Source: Thermoplasmata archaeon
Lineage (GTDB): Archaea > Thermoplasmatota > Thermoplasmata > Thermoplasmatales > Thermoplasmataceae
DNA length: 56,475 nt
Direction of reading: 5' to 3'
NCBI GenBank assembly: GCA_021797735.1
Contig: JAJZZE010000046.1
Location: forward strand, 1-56,475
Under the pieces are notes generated by a model, which saw only the letters and a list, made by a program, of their open reading frames with translations, searched no databases and was not told where the DNA came from. Positions 16,995-26,600 of the stretch are shown in pieces (position 1 is the first letter of the stretch; every line of letters starts with the position of its first letter). A program made the translations under genes and the position numbers.

Positions 16995-17999
16995 CTATGA
17001 TTTACTGTTTTCTATTAATTTTACCCTTTTAGCGGTTGATGGATGGTCTAAACTTAACGACCTCATTACATTATCCGGTATCTTATCTATATTTGATATT
17101 TTTTCCAGTGCATCTATTAAATACTGCCTGTCTACATATTTCACTGCGTTTAGATCTGCCTTTACCTCGTTTCTTCTTTTCATTGCCGGTACACCTAAAA
17201 ATACGAATACTAATAGTAAAAGAAAGAATGCTGGAAATAAAAATATACTGTTTGTAACCGAACCTACTGATACCAGATTTATAAGTATTATATACACTAT
17301 GAAATTTATAAATGATGTTTTACTGTTATGCTTTAATTTTATGTGCGATAATTCATGGGCAAGTACCGCTATAATTTCATTGTAATCAAGTACATTCATT
17401 AAAAAACTCGTGATGAAAATATATGCCTCCTTACTGTTTACCTCAAATGCATTTGCAATTCTATTGTTTGTATTTAATATATAAACAGTAGGGTCTTTTA
17501 TATTCATTTCTGTGGATAGCTGTGATACCTCATTATTTATGAAAATATCACTTAATTTAACAGATTTCCGTATAAGAAAGTGTATTATAGGATTGTTTAG
17601 GGATATTACCCATATAAAAATTATAAAGGCATTCAGGACAACAAGGTATGAGTACTCATGAACTATTTTTACGGTACCTTCCAGTACCAGTGCTATAAAG
17701 AAAAATATTGATATATAGATAACATACCTCCAGCTTAAATCATTTGTCATATAGTTGAACACATCATTTTCTGAGGTGTTATCACCTTTAAGCCTACGTT
17801 TGAAATATATAAATAGCACTGCAATAATTATAATTATTCCGAGCATTACAAGGGCAACATAGATTGAGAACTTTACCCCGGACAGCAAGATATATGCAAT
17901 TAAAATTAAAAATAATGACGTGTGCGATATTATGGCAGAGGTTTTCAGGGTTTCCTTTTCCGTGTTATTTTCATTATCACCGGGAGCTTCCATATACAT
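16995..17999 (-). CDS. M48 family membrane metalloprotease (HtpX-like)
   Basis: 334 residues. Two membrane segments near the N-terminus (about 20-65) and two more (about 93-135) precede the zinc domain. HELSH begins at His215 in AVLAHELSHIKLKH, and the third ligand is likely Glu in RRNEVKADLNAVKY. Two further membrane segments lie between them (about 230-270). HtpX-type enzymes degrade misfolded membrane proteins. It is upstream of nep1 by 16 bp, so both may share a transcript. The start MYMEAPGD or the internal MEAPGD are both possible. Confidence 0.9.
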   Translation of the reverse strand: MYMEAPGDNENNTEKETLKTSAIISHTSLFLILIAYILLSGVKFSIYVALVMLGIIIIIAVLFIYFKRRLKGDNTSENDVFNYMTNDLSWRYVIYISIFFFIALVLEGTVKIVHEYSYLVVLNAFIIFIWVISLNNPIIHFLIRKSVKLSDIFINNEVSQLSTEMNIKDPTVYILNTNNRIANAFEVNSKEAYIFITSFLMNVLDYNEIIAVLAHELSHIKLKHNSKTSFINFIVYIILINLVSVGSVTNSIFLFPAFFLLLLVFVFLGVPAMKRRNEVKADLNAVKYVDRQYLIDALEKISNIDKIPDNVMRSLSLDHPSTAKRVKLIENSKS

Positions 18000-18147
18000 A
18001 TAAATTAAAACGTTTATTTAAGTTATTGTATGATACCAATCACGTCCTGGTGGTGTGTGTTTGATACTGCATAAAAATAACTGCGGGAAAATAATTCCAT
18101 AACAAGTAGTATCATATGGTAGTAATGGTAAAAATATAGGTAAGCAG

Positions 18148-19188
18148 TTACCGCAGGAAATACATATTAAAAGCAAGATAAAGTATTATGCAGACTATTA
18201 TGGGATACCATAATCCATCACCTATACTGAGGCCACCCACAACACCAAAGGTTCTCTGGTGGTGGCCATGTAAGCTATCACTTATCACGGAACCAATTGA
18301 AATTGGCAGGAGAGTGAAGAGGAATGTTTGAAGGTTAATTCCCAGTGAGTGCATATATAAATTTAATACCGCCCAGACTATTAATAATACACTTATAACT
18401 ATGAGATCCCCTTCATAGGAACTCCCAACACCGCCAGGCATTTCCCTGAATATTATTAGATAGCCAGCGATTGAGGCAAGTACCATTATTATTAGAAGAA
18501 TGATGAAATTAATAGAGGCTCCATGCCAGTTGTATTCCACAAAGGGCAAAATAGAGATAAAGAATATTCCAAAAACTCCTAAATTGATGCCGTTATAGGA
18601 ATCTGGATTTAAATCAAAAATGTATACAAATGAAATAATGTAACACAGTGCCAGAATGGTAAGGAACATATATGGTTTCAGGAAGTAATACTCGCTGGAT
18701 TGATATGTAAAAACATCCATAATAATAAGCACCGCATATAAAAGCGACATTCGAATACTTTGCGTTCCAGCTTTACGCCTATTATTGGAATTTTCTGTTT
18801 CCATTATACTGTTTTTAAGAAAAACTGTTCCGGCTGTGTGCCTGCTAACCAGAAAAATTGTTCCAAAAATAGCGGAGAATATTATAGGTATTGATATTAG
18901 GTAAAGTAGAGAGAATCTAATCATTCCAGAAAAGTATGGAATGTCAGGAAGCAGAAGGGATGATATGGATACCCAGTACCATAAGAGGTAATACATTACA
19001 GGGTCAATGTCCTCAATAAAAAATAATGAAATAATAGATATGGCAACATCAAATAAAAGTATGTAAATAAAACCATTCAAATTGAGAAAAGAAACCTTAA
19101 AGAAATATTCTTCAATGCCCAGAAATGAAAAAATTATAAGTGCTAAAATGAAAAACTTCAATCCATAAATATTAACACCGGCACCCAC
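18148..19188 (-). CDS. Polytopic membrane protein of unknown function
   Basis: 346 residues with about nine hydrophobic segments spread over the chain. The only longer hydrophilic loop (about 133-150) follows a VSRHTAGTVFLKN stretch. A conserved-looking part near the C-terminus (SDSLHGHHQRTFGVVGGLSIGDGLWYP, 303-329) is rich in His and Gly and could line a functional site. It is not matched to a transporter family with confidence. Base composition is less AT-rich than in the core genes nearby, and the gene begins an accessory block that ends at tRNA-Cys. Confidence 0.6.
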   Translation of the reverse strand: MGAGVNIYGLKFFILALIIFSFLGIEEYFFKVSFLNLNGFIYILLFDVAISIISLFFIEDIDPVMYYLLWYWVSISSLLLPDIPYFSGMIRFSLLYLISIPIIFSAIFGTIFLVSRHTAGTVFLKNSIMETENSNNRRKAGTQSIRMSLLYAVLIIMDVFTYQSSEYYFLKPYMFLTILALCYIISFVYIFDLNPDSYNGINLGVFGIFFISILPFVEYNWHGASINFIILLIIMVLASIAGYLIIFREMPGGVGSSYEGDLIVISVLLIVWAVLNLYMHSLGINLQTFLFTLLPISIGSVISDSLHGHHQRTFGVVGGLSIGDGLWYPIIVCIILYLAFNMYFLR

Positions 19189-19225
19189 CTGAGTTCACTC
19201 CACAATGATAGTATAGCCAAACTAT

Positions 19226-19801
19226 TTATATACTTATTCCAGATTCAATGAGCTCACACGCTCCTGCATATATGCCAGGGTGATTCCTGATTAGCTTAAG
19301 TACCTCATTTTTAGTGATGACAGGTTCGCCTGTTATTATAGTTGAATTGACTTTAGAGGAGCATTTCAGATCTACGTAGCAACCAACCCTCTTTTTTCCA
19401 GAATATGAAATTCCAGATCTCCTTAGGTACTTCCTCCATTCATCTAATTCCGACTTGAGTATGATAATATGAAATACGCGCAGATAGGGATTTGGTGAAA
19501 TCTTATATCTTCCATTTGTCCACACCTCTACAGCTGTGCTACCTGTCCATGCCTTTTTCCATGGAGCATGTGTAATTATATTTCTAACTCTATCCCATTC
19601 CATTATGCGTGTATCTGGTCTCTCTGACAGTGGCAGTACTCTGTATTTCCCACGATCTACCCTCTCAACAATTCCTCTCATTTTCAGCTCTGATAACAGC
19701 TTTGCAGATCTTGAATTTCCGGTTAGAATTGCAAGTTCCTTTGCTGTAAATTCATTCTCACCGAATCGTGAAATTATAACATCTGAATATGTTAGAGTCA
19801 T
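19226..19801 (-). CDS. AbiEi-like winged-helix antitoxin/regulator
   Basis: 191 residues. The N-terminal ~55 residues form a winged helix (FTAKELAILTGNSRSAKLLSELKMRGIVERVDRGKYRVL). The rest resembles the C-terminal part of AbiEi-type proteins, with the WTGSTAVEVWTNGRY block typical of that group. AbiEi proteins normally repress, and neutralise, an AbiEii nucleotidyltransferase toxin. No nucleotidyltransferase gene is visible next to it, so it is either an orphan antitoxin or a different regulator with the same layout. The stop lies 37 bp from the membrane protein gene on the same strand. Confidence 0.6.
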   Translation of the reverse strand: MTLTYSDVIISRFGENEFTAKELAILTGNSRSAKLLSELKMRGIVERVDRGKYRVLPLSERPDTRIMEWDRVRNIITHAPWKKAWTGSTAVEVWTNGRYKISPNPYLRVFHIIILKSELDEWRKYLRRSGISYSGKKRVGCYVDLKCSSKVNSTIITGEPVITKNEVLKLIRNHPGIYAGACELIESGISI

Positions 19802-19953
19802 ATTCCTATATATTCGGAATTTATATTTAAGTATAGTGCAAACTCCCGCTAATGCCTACCTGCTGACGGTTGCTAAAATTCCTGTTTGCCATAATGTCCT
19901 GCCCTGTTTCATTTTCCTGCTATATCAAGGCATTCTTTCAGTGAAAAGCTAAA

Positions 19954-20454
19954 TTACTTGATTAGGGAACCCATCACATCCTGAAAGAATACTTCAACTC
20001 CTTTTTGCTTCACGCTTTCCCTTCCCACAAAATAGGAGTAATCACCATTGAACTCAAACGAATACTCATAATCCCCCTCAAGGAATTTTCCGGGACCCCT
20101 AAATAGAATCATTTCCTGTGCATTTCTAAGGGCTTTTTTCAGAAAGAAATATACCGAATCCACCTCTTTCTCGTCCAGGTGGTCTGAGACCTTTCCCTGA
20201 TATGACATACACCATACAGGTAAATTCCTGAAGAAAATAAATTCCTTCCCGGGTGGCCATTTTCTCCCAGCATATGAGTCATGGTACTGCCAGTCCCCAT
20301 CAATGAAGACATAATCAACAAATCCCGGAAGTATGGGGTTGCCTGATCTATGGGTCATTGAGATTTCTATGGGTGCAGAGTACGTATTCTGATGAGCCTT
20401 CCAGATGAATTTTAATAATATATCCCGATCTACATTTATTTCCATACACTTCAC
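19954..20454 (-). CDS. DUF5680-domain protein
   Basis: 166 residues, matching the DUF5680 pattern: an N-terminal helix (ILLKFIWKAHQNTYS), a central YHDSYAGRKWPPGKEFIFF with aromatic/Gly residues, and VWCMSYQGKV. In bacteria this domain is often beside transcriptional regulators or enzymes and has no known activity. It may bind a small ligand. There is no signal peptide. The gene lies 11 bp upstream of nothing else on its strand and 11 bp downstream of the alpha/beta hydrolase gene, so those two probably form an operon. Confidence 0.6.
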   Translation of the reverse strand: MKCMEINVDRDILLKFIWKAHQNTYSAPIEISMTHRSGNPILPGFVDYVFIDGDWQYHDSYAGRKWPPGKEFIFFRNLPVWCMSYQGKVSDHLDEKEVDSVYFFLKKALRNAQEMILFRGPGKFLEGDYEYSFEFNGDYSYFVGRESVKQKGVEVFFQDVMGSLIK

Positions 20455-20465
20455 CAGTTTCTATG

Positions 20466-21191
20466 TTATTTTTCTGATAGTTCAATCATGTATTTTACCA
20501 GTTCCTCAGGTTTTGTAACCATGGGCCAGTGGCCTGTCTCAATTGTTTTATAATGGCCTGTAAGCCTGTCAGCATAATTTTTAATTTTCTGATAAATTTC
20601 CTCGGATGTTTTACCTCCCCGGCCCATTATGCAGAATATATATGCCTTTTTAACCGCATCAAATTTATCTGAAATCACTATTGGGTCTGTTCCGAGTCTT
20701 AGTGGCCATGGTGCTCCTTTTTTAAGCATCCAGTCCCTGTCCTTGCCTTTAACATCACTTCCTATTTCTTCAATTATTTTATCTGTCAGTGGAATTCCAA
20801 AAAATCCGGGAGGAATATGACCAAATTCAGATTCAGGGTCCATGGATCCCTGAGGGGTTCTAACGTTTTCAGGTATAACTGCATCAATATACATAATGAG
20901 TTTTATCTTTTCTGGTATTCTATCAGCAACTACTGATACGACTTTCCCCGCAAAACTGTGCCCTACCAGAATAATATCATTCAGATCATTGTATTCTATG
21001 AAGTTAAGGACATCCTGTATGGCGGTTTCCATGTTTATATCCTGTGACGCAAGATGTATCCTCTCTCCCATGCCCGTTAATGTTACCGGGTACACATCAT
21101 AACCATGTTTTTCAAGTAATGGTGTTATTTTTTTCCACACCCATGCACCCAACCATGCGCCAGGAACAAGAACAATGTTTTTAGATTGCAT
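20466..21191 (-). CDS. Alpha/beta hydrolase (methyl-esterase/SABATH-esterase-like fold)
   Basis: 241 residues. The N-terminal oxyanion region is LVPGAWLGAWVW, the nucleophile Ser sits in VGHSFAGKV, the catalytic Asp lies in the C-terminal third and the His in ETGHWPMVTKPEEL. The sequence belongs to the small-ester hydrolase branch that includes plant methyl esterases and bacterial relatives (EstC type). The substrate is unknown; likely a small ester. It is 11 bp upstream of the DUF5680 gene on the same strand. Less AT-rich than the core genes, and close to tRNA-Cys, so possibly acquired. Confidence 0.82.
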   Translation of the reverse strand: MQSKNIVLVPGAWLGAWVWKKITPLLEKHGYDVYPVTLTGMGERIHLASQDINMETAIQDVLNFIEYNDLNDIILVGHSFAGKVVSVVADRIPEKIKLIMYIDAVIPENVRTPQGSMDPESEFGHIPPGFFGIPLTDKIIEEIGSDVKGKDRDWMLKKGAPWPLRLGTDPIVISDKFDAVKKAYIFCIMGRGGKTSEEIYQKIKNYADRLTGHYKTIETGHWPMVTKPEELVKYMIELSEK

Positions 21192-21314
21192 TTGTTAATA
21201 AAATACAACTCTGCTAATAAATATTCTGCTTCAAAGGGAGAAGCGGTGGCTGATACTACAAAAATGGCATATTCATGCAGGGAGGCATAATAACTATCCG
21301 GTTATTTAATTAAG

Positions 21315-21386
21315 AGGATAGGTTGGGATTTGGACCCAAGTAAATGAGATCTGCAGTCTCACGCATCACTGCTCTGCCACCTATCC
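21315..21386 (-). tRNA. tRNA-Cys (GCA)
   Basis: A 72-nt cloverleaf read on the minus strand. The acceptor GGATAGG pairs with CCTATCC, followed by discriminator U73 as expected for Cys. The anticodon stem TGAGA/TCTCA carries the loop CTGCAGA, giving anticodon GCA. The T stem is TTGGG/CCCAA. No CCA is encoded and no intron is present. The accessory genes at 18.1-21.2 kb lie on its 3' side. Confidence 0.93.
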
Positions 21387-21676
21387 GTTGTTTGATATTA
21401 CAAATTTATATTTATCTTTTTATGATTTATGTAACCGACCACTGGAATATGCAGGTATACATAATGTTATATCATTAGAAATTCAGGGATCAGATATCAC
21501 ATAAAACTGTAAAATACGATACGGTGGAAAGAATTTAATGCTTCCCGCTCATACAACACCGACCAGTTACATTAAAAGGAAAAAATTTTATTAATGGTTG
21601 CGTTTTAATATTAATGGGTTTCAGTATAAGTCAAATACACTCAATTTTTATATTAATCTCATAGGTGATAAATAAA

Positions 21677-22114
21677 ATGTATTCAGCCAGTATATACCAA
21701 TATGGTATTAACAATTCCGGAATTACTTATACATTCAATGCATTAAGTAGAGATTTTTCTGATTATTCTCTGTTCTGGCAACAACAAACGGAACGCATAT
21801 TTAATGGATTAACTATAACGTTGTTTTCTGAAGCAGATAATTTATTGAATTCTGAAGAAAAGAATGAACTTTATAAGTTTATATTTTATACATACGCCAA
21901 AAATGATGATTTAAATAAATGTGATATAAGAATATTTAATGATTATGATGATGATTCAACTGATATATACATTGAATACCATATTGATAAAACTATGGAT
22001 AAAATGGATTTAATTAAATATATATCACAATTACAGTATGAATATATAAAGGATGCCAGTGAAAGCATTATTTCAAAATTATACATAATGGTAAAACATA
22101 ATGAAACCATGTGA
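21677..22114 (+). CDS. Hypothetical small acidic protein
   Basis: 145 residues from ATG 21677; a GTG 12 nt upstream is an alternative start. No family was recognised. The middle is acidic and Asp/Tyr-rich (IFNDYDDDSTDIYIEYH) and the C-terminal part is helical (MDLIKYISQLQYEYIKDASESII). There is no signal peptide or membrane segment. A TTTTTATATT box at about 21645-21654 lies some 28 nt upstream, fitting a short-leader transcript. It is upstream of the RuvC-like gene with its own promoter. Confidence 0.55.
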   Translation: MYSASIYQYGINNSGITYTFNALSRDFSDYSLFWQQQTERIFNGLTITLFSEADNLLNSEEKNELYKFIFYTYAKNDDLNKCDIRIFNDYDDDSTDIYIEYHIDKTMDKMDLIKYISQLQYEYIKDASESIISKLYIMVKHNETM

Positions 22115-22168
22115 ATTTTTAAAATAGATAAAATAATGACAGATAATTATCAGATCTAAATAATAAAG

Positions 22169-22178
22169 ATTTATAAAG
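22169..22178 (+). promoter_or_regulatory. TATA box of the RuvC-like gene
   Basis: ATTTATAAAG is centred about 27 nt upstream of the ATG at 22201, as expected for a leaderless archaeal promoter. Confidence 0.55.
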
Positions 22179-22200
22179 AATGAATTAATTATTATATTAG

Positions 22201-22845
22201 ATGACTCGGGTAGGTATATATACTCATGATTTTAAATTTTACCATGATGTGATCAGAGATTTGAAAAGATGGAATCTTCCCTTTTACAGTATAACTGACC
22301 TTTATTCCATACCTAAGGATATTTCAGTGATCTTAAGCTCTAATAAGGATAATATAAAATTGCCGAACCAGATTAAAGCAGATAATTCAGTGTGTGGAAT
22401 AAGAATGTGCCTTTCAATGCTCTTAGACAGGGATAGATTTAATAATATTATTATAGGCATAGATCCAGGCCCTAGACCTGGCATAGCTGTTATGGCAGAT
22501 AACGTTTTAATGGAAGCCTATGAATGCCCGGCAATAAAAAATATTCGTAAAGAAATTTTGAACATAATCCACAGCTACTCATATGCATATGTAATGATAA
22601 AAATAGGCAATGGTGACAGACCGAACAGGGATTCAATAATAATGGAATTAAAAAATATCGCACCGATGGCAATAGTCAATGAGGAAAATACAAGTACACC
22701 GCATAAAATACATGATAATGCACTATCAGCAGCCAGAATTACAATGATTATTGATAAATATGATAGTACAAGGGTACCTGAAAAATTTAGTAGAAAAAAT
22801 ATTTACGATAAGGAATTTACAACGTTACATTCCCTGATCTCATGA
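22201..22845 (+). CDS. RuvC/RNase H-fold protein, putative nuclease
   Basis: 214 residues. The central RNase H-like region has the first-strand motif IIIGIDPGPRPGIAVM (about 83-98), close to the Asp-Pro-Gly signature of RuvC-type and COG2433-like proteins. Further acidic residues (E in LMEAYECPA; N-E-E-N; D-N in HDNALSAAR) may complete a metal site. The N-terminal part (about 1-60) looks like a small alpha/beta domain. A Holliday-junction or structure-specific nuclease is possible but unproven. It is convergent with, and overlaps by 6 bp, the secreted protein gene on the other strand. Confidence 0.6.
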   Translation: MTRVGIYTHDFKFYHDVIRDLKRWNLPFYSITDLYSIPKDISVILSSNKDNIKLPNQIKADNSVCGIRMCLSMLLDRDRFNNIIIGIDPGPRPGIAVMADNVLMEAYECPAIKNIRKEILNIIHSYSYAYVMIKIGNGDRPNRDSIIMELKNIAPMAIVNEENTSTPHKIHDNALSAARITMIIDKYDSTRVPEKFSRKNIYDKEFTTLHSLIS

Positions 22846-23670
22846 TTTTGTTTTCGGTAACTTCTTCTTCCTTCTCTTCCATTTTGGCACTCTTACCGTG
22901 TTTCTTCTTCCCGAAGCCAGTAGAAGGAATATTGCAAATGCCACAGCGACTGCAGCTATATAATAAATCCAGCTATAATTCGGTGGTGTTCCATAGTAGA
23001 AAGTAGTAGATGATTTACCCGATACCGTTATATCAGGATTATTTGTTGATATGAATAATGTATCCTTGCCTCTTGGTATTATAGCTGCCGGTACGGTAAT
23101 ATTAATCTTAGATGTGGAATTTGGCCCTATCCTGTCAATATGTTTTGAACCGACGGAAACACCATTGATGGAATAGCCTACCGTAATATTATATATTGGG
23201 CTGGAGACAGAATTTTTTATTGTAGCATTTAATTTTACTGGATTACTTACATTGAAATTTATGACATTTGAACTTACAACCGTTGAGTTTGTTTGATTTA
23301 ATGCCGTACTCTTTATGTTAACATAGACGGTCTGGCAATTTGATGGAGCCCTTACACCTATAACAAATTTCGAATTGTTATGGGAACTTTCATGATACCC
23401 TGAGGGGGAGAAGTTTGTTAGATTTGTACCACCGAAATATGCACTTACCGAGTAATTGTGATAACCTGATGTTTCATTTACATATATATTAAATTTTTCA
23501 CCCTTATATACAAATGATGGGTAGCTAATTGCCGGAGAAAATGATGATGCTGTACTTGGAGTACTGTTGTTTGCATTATTTACACTGTAATTGTTCTGAA
23601 CCATGGATAAACCGGATAATGAGACCATTATGAACACAACAGATATAATTATTATTAATTTAGTTTTCAT
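22840..23670 (-). CDS. Secreted, C-terminally anchored protein with CARDB-like domain
   Basis: 276 residues. A signal peptide (about 1-22) precedes an ectodomain rich in N-x-S/T sequons. Two Ig-like beta-sandwich regions are suggested (about 40-130; about 140-220, with VKLNATIKNSVSSPIYNITV, like a CARDB or NEW3 domain). A membrane segment (about 239-256) and a strongly basic tail (WKRRKKKLPK) follow. It starts only 5 bp after the stop of the AglB gene on the same strand, so it is probably co-expressed with it. It could be an AglB substrate or a surface partner. Confidence 0.72.
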   Translation of the reverse strand: MKTKLIIIISVVFIMVSLSGLSMVQNNYSVNNANNSTPSTASSFSPAISYPSFVYKGEKFNIYVNETSGYHNYSVSAYFGGTNLTNFSPSGYHESSHNNSKFVIGVRAPSNCQTVYVNIKSTALNQTNSTVVSSNVINFNVSNPVKLNATIKNSVSSPIYNITVGYSINGVSVGSKHIDRIGPNSTSKINITVPAAIIPRGKDTLFISTNNPDITVSGKSSTTFYYGTPPNYSWIYYIAAVAVAFAIFLLLASGRRNTVRVPKWKRRKKKLPKTKS

Positions 23671-23675
23671 TTATC

Positions 23676-26600
23676 TTACCTCTTTCCCCTAGACCTTGCT
23701 GAAGACCCTATTAATCCTATTAATATAGCACCAGCTATTATGCCTATTCCTATGTATATTGTCATTACAGGATTTGCTGTGTAATCATTAACTATACTAG
23801 TGCCGGATGAACCTGTGCCTACCGATGCACTCTGTATTTCCGGTGTTATTGTTACATTATGCTGTGTACCGTTATAATATGAATGGAAGTCTATTAAATC
23901 ACTGCTACTCAATTTAGCCGATGATATATCATACGCATAAACATATACCGTTGCCTTCTGACCGTATGTTAATGTAACATTATTAGCCATTTTTCCATTG
24001 TAAACAGTATATGTACCTATACGGAATACCTTGCTTAATGATGCGTTATTTGTTACATTGAAAGTAACTGTTATGTTTGTATTGCCGGTATTTTCAATTG
24101 TTACCGGAAGCATATTTAATGTACCGTTAGCTATTGCATATTCCTTTATGCTGGTATTGCCAGAATTTACAGTATAATTGTATAATTTACTAACATTAAC
24201 CGTTATATTGCCTATAGTTTTATTTTCTAATGTATTGTTTAATTTTATGGGTACACTGTTATTGCCTGCAGGAGCGTTGGGTACTGTTATATTAACGTAC
24301 ACTGTGGTGTTTTTACCCGGTGTTAAATGGAAGTCTTCCTTATTAAATACCATTTTCCATGCAGAATTGCCCGAAGAAAGATTTAATGTGTTGTTTGTAT
24401 TGCCATTGTTTGTTAATACAAACTTTTTTTCAACTGTCTGGCAAACCTTTGGGTCAACGGATGTTGAATTTATTGTATAGCCGAACACATTAACCTTCTT
24501 AAGGTGTAAATTAATGTATTCAGTACCGCTTATGTATTTTGTTACTGTATTACTGTATGTTATATCCTTATTATATGTAGTGTTATATTTAACCTTGCTT
24601 GATTCAAATTTAAACGTGTTTTCAGGCAGTAATACTTTCTGCATTGATGAGTTTACGATTAATTCAGATGGACCTGTAATTTTAACATTATTGCTTATTG
24701 GTTTATTGTTATAATATACGTAAAGATGTGCATAGTGTGCATTTGTAAGTGTTATATTATCCGTAACGTTTGTGAATGGTTTTAACGTTATATTATTCAT
24801 ATAGGCATATTTATCATCTGTGCTTGTTATATATATGCCATATGTATGGGCGTTTAATGATACGTTATAATAACCCTTGCTGTTTGTTCTTAGCGTTTTT
24901 ATTATAGTTCCATTGCTTATTATATGTACATATGCATAGCTGGCTGGAGAGCCATTCTGTGTTACATAACCACTCATATAATCCTCTACCCTGTGTAGGG
25001 CCAGCGTTACATTTATATTTCTATTGCCGGTCAGGTTTGTTTTGCTTGATCCATAATATTTATAAGCACCGGTTGAGTTTGAATATTTACCCGAAGTTGT
25101 TATGGTTATATTGCTCTTATCCGCAGGTAATACTATGCTTATATTTTTACCTGTGAAATTCAGCGATAAACCATTGTAATCTATAATATATGGTGTTGAT
25201 ACGTTTAATGAATTTGTTATATTTAAATCATAACCTGATTTATAAACCGGTGTGTATGTTGTATTTTTGTTTATATACATTGCTGTAACATTTGCAGTTG
25301 TTCCGTTGTATGAATACACCGTATAGTTGCCAGCAGGTAAATGATTTGGATTATATCTTATACCGTTTTTGAATACGTATGTTGTATAATTCTTACTGTT
25401 TGTTAATGAGAAATTAAGGTATGTATTTTTGTCTATTGTCCTGCTTTTCATTATTGCTGTTGTGCCTGTGATTTCAGGTGTAATATATGCGTCTTTACTG
25501 CTGAATGATGTGTAATATATACCGGGAGCTATACTGTGTGTTACAGTGCCATCGGTAAAGGTGAGATTGTATGTATTGTCAGGACCGATAAGATGTATCG
25601 TTCCATTAAAGTTCAGTAATTTTGAATTGTTATAAAGGTTAAATGTAGTACTGTATGTATTCTGGTATGCCGTGTATGATAATGATGTTGAGTTTGTTAT
25701 TTTTACCATTGTACCGTGGTAAAATACCGACTGAACACTAATATAACTCTTATTTACAGCAGGATAACTTACTATTGCCTGGCTATTTTTTAACTGGGCA
25801 AAGAAGAACGGGAAGCCGTGATAGTATACAGTAGCTATCCCCTCCATTACCTTCTGATTTACATTGTTATTGGATGATGCAAGTACAGTTGTATTATATG
25901 GTATATTTAGATTCATGTTAAGATATCTCGTGGAACTTACATTAAGGTAATTAAATGATGCAAGCCTTGCACCGGTATATTTACCTAAACCTGCTATTGT
26001 ATACTGCCCTTCAGGCAAATATACTGTGTGGCTTTTATCCGTATTATTGAAACTGTACTGCAATCTGATATTATTTGATAATACCTCATAAAATCCTGTG
26101 TAATTATTATGATTTCTTATATATGAACTAATATGTACCGGTATGGCCTTTGAATAGGCAATATTCAGTGAAGTGTTGCCCGTAACATTGATTGTCCTTA
26201 TAAATACGCCTGTACCATTGGTAGAATATACCGTATACATTCCATATGGAAGGCTTGTATTATACATTCCATTAACAGGTGTAACGTTTAATGATTCCGA
26301 ACTGATACCGTTGAAATACAGTGTTACAGTGTTCGTTGCCTTACCATAAAGCCTGGCGGAAAGTTCAGGCTGAATATTTGCCGAAACTGGTGACCCCCAG
26401 CCGGTTACGGTTTCATAACCCTTATTTTCTGTATTGTTTGATTTTACCTTTATGGTATAGTTGCCCGGTATAACACCGAAACTTACAACACCCTTTGAAT
26501 TTGTTATTCCACTTACACTGTAATCAGTGGTGTTCGCAGTAACATGATAACCCGAGAGCGGTTTTCCATTGGTGTTTACATTTACAGTAAGATTGTCCAT

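Noticed and set aside
18148-19188. Presenilin or prepilin-peptidase-like GxGD protease
   Set aside because: The C-terminal SIGDG is not a true GxGD site and no second catalytic Asp motif is visible.
21315-21386. Integration att site with duplicated tRNA end
   Set aside because: I could not find a second copy of the tRNA-Cys 3' segment on the far side of the 18.1-21.2 kb block.
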